7,490 bases of DNA from an uncultured Methanomassiliicoccaceae archaeon. GTDB lineage: Archaea; Thermoplasmatota; Thermoplasmata; Methanomassiliicoccales; Methanomethylophilaceae. Shown one piece after another: positions 6,012 through 7,490 of the stretch; the first letter of the stretch is position 1; every line of letters starts with the position of its first letter. The position numbers were made by a program, and so were the translations under genes. The stretch lies in contig CALYUZ010000034.1 in the NCBI GenBank assembly GCA_945492685.1, forward strand, positions 1 to 7,490, in the 5' to 3' direction. The notes under the pieces were generated by a model. It had not been told where the DNA came from. It saw only the letters and a program-made list of their open reading frames with translations, and searched no databases.

Positions 6012-6803
6012 ATGGCAATGGCAGGAGTAAAGATCCCAAACATAACCGCGGAAGACGTGGAATCGCTCATAGGCTTCATCAGGACGACCGTCAGGGACGC
6101 CCACAGCGACGGAGTTGTGATCGGACTCAGCGGAGGGATCGATTCCGCCGTGGTCACCAAGCTCTGCGTCGAGGCTCTCGGACCGGAGAAGGTCCTCAAT
6201 GTGTTCATGCCGTCCCGCGTCACACCCGCCGACGACTACAAGATCACCAAGGAGATGAGCAACATGTGGGGTACCGAGTACAAGGTCGTGGACATCCAGC
6301 CCGCCGTGGATGCTCTGGCCGCAGTTCTTCTATCCGGCAAGGAAACTCCTCTGGAGAGGGGAAACATCTCCGCCAGGTGCAGGATGATCGTTCTGTACAA
6401 CCTCGCCAAGAAGAGGAACTCCCTGGTCGTTGGAACCTCCAACCAGAGTGAGTTGATGATGGGTTACTTCACCAAGTTCGGTGACGGTGCCTGCGACATG
6501 ACCCCCCTTGCCAACATGTACAAGACAGAGGTCAGGCAGATCGCCAAGCTGATCGGCATCCCTGAGGAGGTCATCGCCAAGCCCCCGTCCGCCGGACTGT
6601 GGGAGGGACAGACCGATGAGTCCGACATGGGGATCAAGTATGCCGATCTGGATTCCATCCTCTACGACATGGAGCAGGACAGGTCCGATGCACAGATCGC
6701 AGCCGACACGGGTCTCCCCAAGGACCAGATCGCCCACATCCGTGAGCAGGTCGAGTCCATGGAGCACAAGAGGCTTCCGGCGCTTAGGCCCAGTGATTTC
6801 TGA
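6012..6803 (+). CDS. nadE: NAD+ synthase, stand-alone (ammonia-dependent type)
   Basis: A 263-residue enzyme that amidates nicotinic acid adenine dinucleotide to NAD+ with ATP, the last step of NAD biosynthesis. The PP-loop ATP-pyrophosphatase motif SGGIDS is at residues 40-45. Further NadE landmarks are GNISARCRMIVLYNLA, GTSNQSELMMGYFTKFGDG and KPPSAGLWEGQTDE, the last typical of the deamido-NAD site. There is no N-terminal glutaminase domain, so this chain needs free ammonia or a partner that supplies it; the divergent amidohydrolase is a candidate. Neither ATG 6012 nor ATG 6018 has a Shine-Dalgarno site, so a leaderless mRNA is likely. ATG 6018 has the more usual distance from the TATA centre (28.5-29.5), while ATG 6012 gives two more residues. 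An upstream in-frame TTG at 6003 is unlikely, being too close to the TATA box. Confidence 0.95.
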   Translation: MAMAGVKIPNITAEDVESLIGFIRTTVRDAHSDGVVIGLSGGIDSAVVTKLCVEALGPEKVLNVFMPSRVTPADDYKITKEMSNMWGTEYKVVDIQPAVDALAAVLLSGKETPLERGNISARCRMIVLYNLAKKRNSLVVGTSNQSELMMGYFTKFGDGACDMTPLANMYKTEVRQIAKLIGIPEEVIAKPPSAGLWEGQTDESDMGIKYADLDSILYDMEQDRSDAQIAADTGLPKDQIAHIREQVESMEHKRLPALRPSDF

Positions 6804-6821
6804 TCCAATGATCTGCGAAAC

Positions 6822-6863
6822 CCCTTACTTTTCTTTCATTTTTTGTGATTTCTGTTGATTTTA
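6822..6863 (+). terminator. T-rich terminator region of nadE
   Basis: From 19 bases after the nadE stop, several T-tracts follow one another (TTACTTTTCTTTCATTTTTT, then TGATTTCTGTTGATTTT) without a strong hairpin. Serial U-tracts are the common archaeal terminator form. Confidence 0.55.
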
Positions 6864-6887
6864 GATACTGATATACAAAAAAGATAT

Positions 6888-6903
6888 CGAAAATATTATA
6901 AAC
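6888..6903 (+). promoter_or_regulatory. BRE and TATA box of tRNA-Glu
   Basis: The purine-rich CGAAAA (6888-6893), resembling a TFB recognition element, is followed directly by TATTATAAAC (6894-6903). The TATA centre is about 30 bases ahead of the tRNA 5' end at 6928, so transcription would start just upstream of the tRNA. Confidence 0.65.
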
Positions 6904-6927
6904 ATCTTTATCTTGGGGGATTTTGTT

Positions 6928-7000
6928 GCTCCTGTAGTGTAGCGGCCAATCATGAAGCCCTCTCGAGGCTTCGACACGGGTTCAAATCCCGTCGGGAGCA
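6928..7000 (+). tRNA. tRNA-Glu (anticodon CTC), CCA not encoded
   Basis: GCTCCTG pairs with CGGGAGC (one T-G wobble) to form the acceptor stem, with discriminator A at 7000. The anticodon stem AAGCC/GGCTT encloses the loop CTCTCGA with anticodon CTC at 6962-6964, which reads GAG. The T-stem ACGGG/CCCGT encloses TTCAAAT. The D-arm GTGTAGCGGCCAATCAT matches archaeal tRNA-Glu genes. The sequence after the discriminator is CTC, so CCA must be added after transcription. Confidence 0.96.
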
Positions 7001-7135
7001 CTCATTCCTTCTACACAACTATCAACTTGTCACAGTGTTCTGTTCTGTGTTCTCCGTCGTTCTGTCATCCGATGTGAATCCGGTGGCCGAAGGCATCGTT
7101 TCGATGTTAGAAGGGGGAAGAAGTTTCAGATTCCT

Positions 7136-7490
7136 TCAGAATGGCAGGATTTCTCTTCCATGCTGTTCAGCCAGGACCTCTGCGAATGCAGTGTACATGG
7201 CTGACAGTCCACAGATCAGTCCGATCACTCCCGCCACGTTCGTCAGCAGGTGGTTCCCAGAAAGGTCCGCAACCGTCAGCACGAAGAACGTCACGGTCAG
7301 GGTGAGGAACACGAACTTGAGCGAGTTCCTGCCCTTCAGCGTTCCGAGGAACATGAACAGGGTCATGATGCCCCACAGGAGGCAGAACACGCCCATGGTG
7401 TCGCCTCCCGATCCGGCTCCGAACACATCCGTCTTTATCGCAACGAGTGCGAGCCAGAACACTCCATAGAGGGTGAAGGCCGTCATCCCG
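7136..7490 (-). CDS. Acetate uptake transporter, GPR1/FUN34/YaaH (SatP) family, 5' end missing
   Basis: The 118 codons seen in the window continue past its right edge in an open frame, so the N-terminal part (roughly 70-90 residues in this family, including the first two membrane segments) is missing. From the methionine codon at 7486 the sequence starts MTAFTLYGVFWLALVAI, matching the conserved FTSYGxFW region of SatP/YaaH. Four hydrophobic segments follow at about residues 4-17, 32-49, 56-74 and 80-100, which fits the last four of six membrane helices. These proteins take up acetate and related small carboxylates across the cytoplasmic membrane. In a methylotrophic methanogen acetate would serve as a carbon source, which is an inference. 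The gene faces tRNA-Glu tail to tail, with 135 non-coding bases between and no clear terminator. Confidence 0.88.
   Translation of the reverse strand, partial: GMTAFTLYGVFWLALVAIKTDVFGAGSGGDTMGVFCLLWGIMTLFMFLGTLKGRNSLKFVFLTLTVTFFVLTVADLSGNHLLTNVAGVIGLICGLSAMYTAFAEVLAEQHGREILPF

Noticed and set aside
7036..7066. Short GTTCT repeats (four irregular copies) between tRNA-Glu and the transporter gene
   Set aside because: Units are short and spacing is uneven; no CRISPR-like or satellite structure can be supported.
7070..7098. Possible hairpin CGATG/CATCG downstream of the transporter gene
   Set aside because: Only 5 bp with a 19-base loop and no U-run after it on the minus strand, so not a convincing terminator.
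6855..7469. 204-codon open frame on the plus strand
   Set aside because: It runs through tRNA-Glu and its promoter and is antisense to the transporter; no credible protein signature.

Overview
The window looks archaeal. Its promoters are TATA boxes about 22-30 bases ahead of start codons or tRNA 5' ends, several mRNAs appear leaderless or nearly so, and the tRNA-Glu follows archaeal sequence patterns. The gene content (a separate ACT protein with homoserine dehydrogenase, a long-form citramalate synthase, stand-alone NAD synthase, an acetate-uptake-type transporter), a moderately high GC content and exclusive use of TGA stops fit a methanogenic member of Thermoplasmatota, most likely Methanomassiliicoccales. 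That placement is an inference from gene style; no marker gene in the window proves it.

Layout. Bases 126-4842 hold a tight five-gene operon on the minus strand, transcribed from right to left: ACT-domain protein, homoserine dehydrogenase (hom), citramalate synthase (cimA), a small ACT protein of the UPF0237 family, and a PFL-like protein of the UPF0210 family. Junctions are 1-base gaps, a 4-base overlap and a 9-base gap. A GC-rich hairpin with a U-run at 91-118 closes the operon, and a TATA box at 4877-4887 probably opens it. Between 4852 and 5043 lies a non-coding stretch with inverted repeats and an alternating CG-rich tract. Next come tRNA-Ser(GGA) and a nitrilase-superfamily amidohydrolase, both on the minus strand. 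Divergent from the amidohydrolase is nadE on the plus strand; the two starts are 50 bases apart around one palindromic TATA element. After nadE come a T-rich terminator region, tRNA-Glu(CTC), and at the right edge the C-terminal two thirds of a SatP/YaaH-family acetate transporter on the minus strand, cut by the window end.

How the genes work together. Hom feeds threonine and methionine synthesis, and threonine can be deaminated to 2-oxobutyrate; CimA opens the threonine-independent route to 2-oxobutyrate and isoleucine. The operon therefore joins two supplies of the same precursor and carries three putative amino-acid-sensing modules (two ACT proteins and the LeuA-type C-terminal domain of CimA). 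The last two genes form a widely conserved pair of unknown function. The nitrilase/nadE pair may be a two-subunit version of glutamine-dependent NAD synthetase. That idea, and the role of the ACT-PFL pair in this operon, are the most promising leads for something undescribed.
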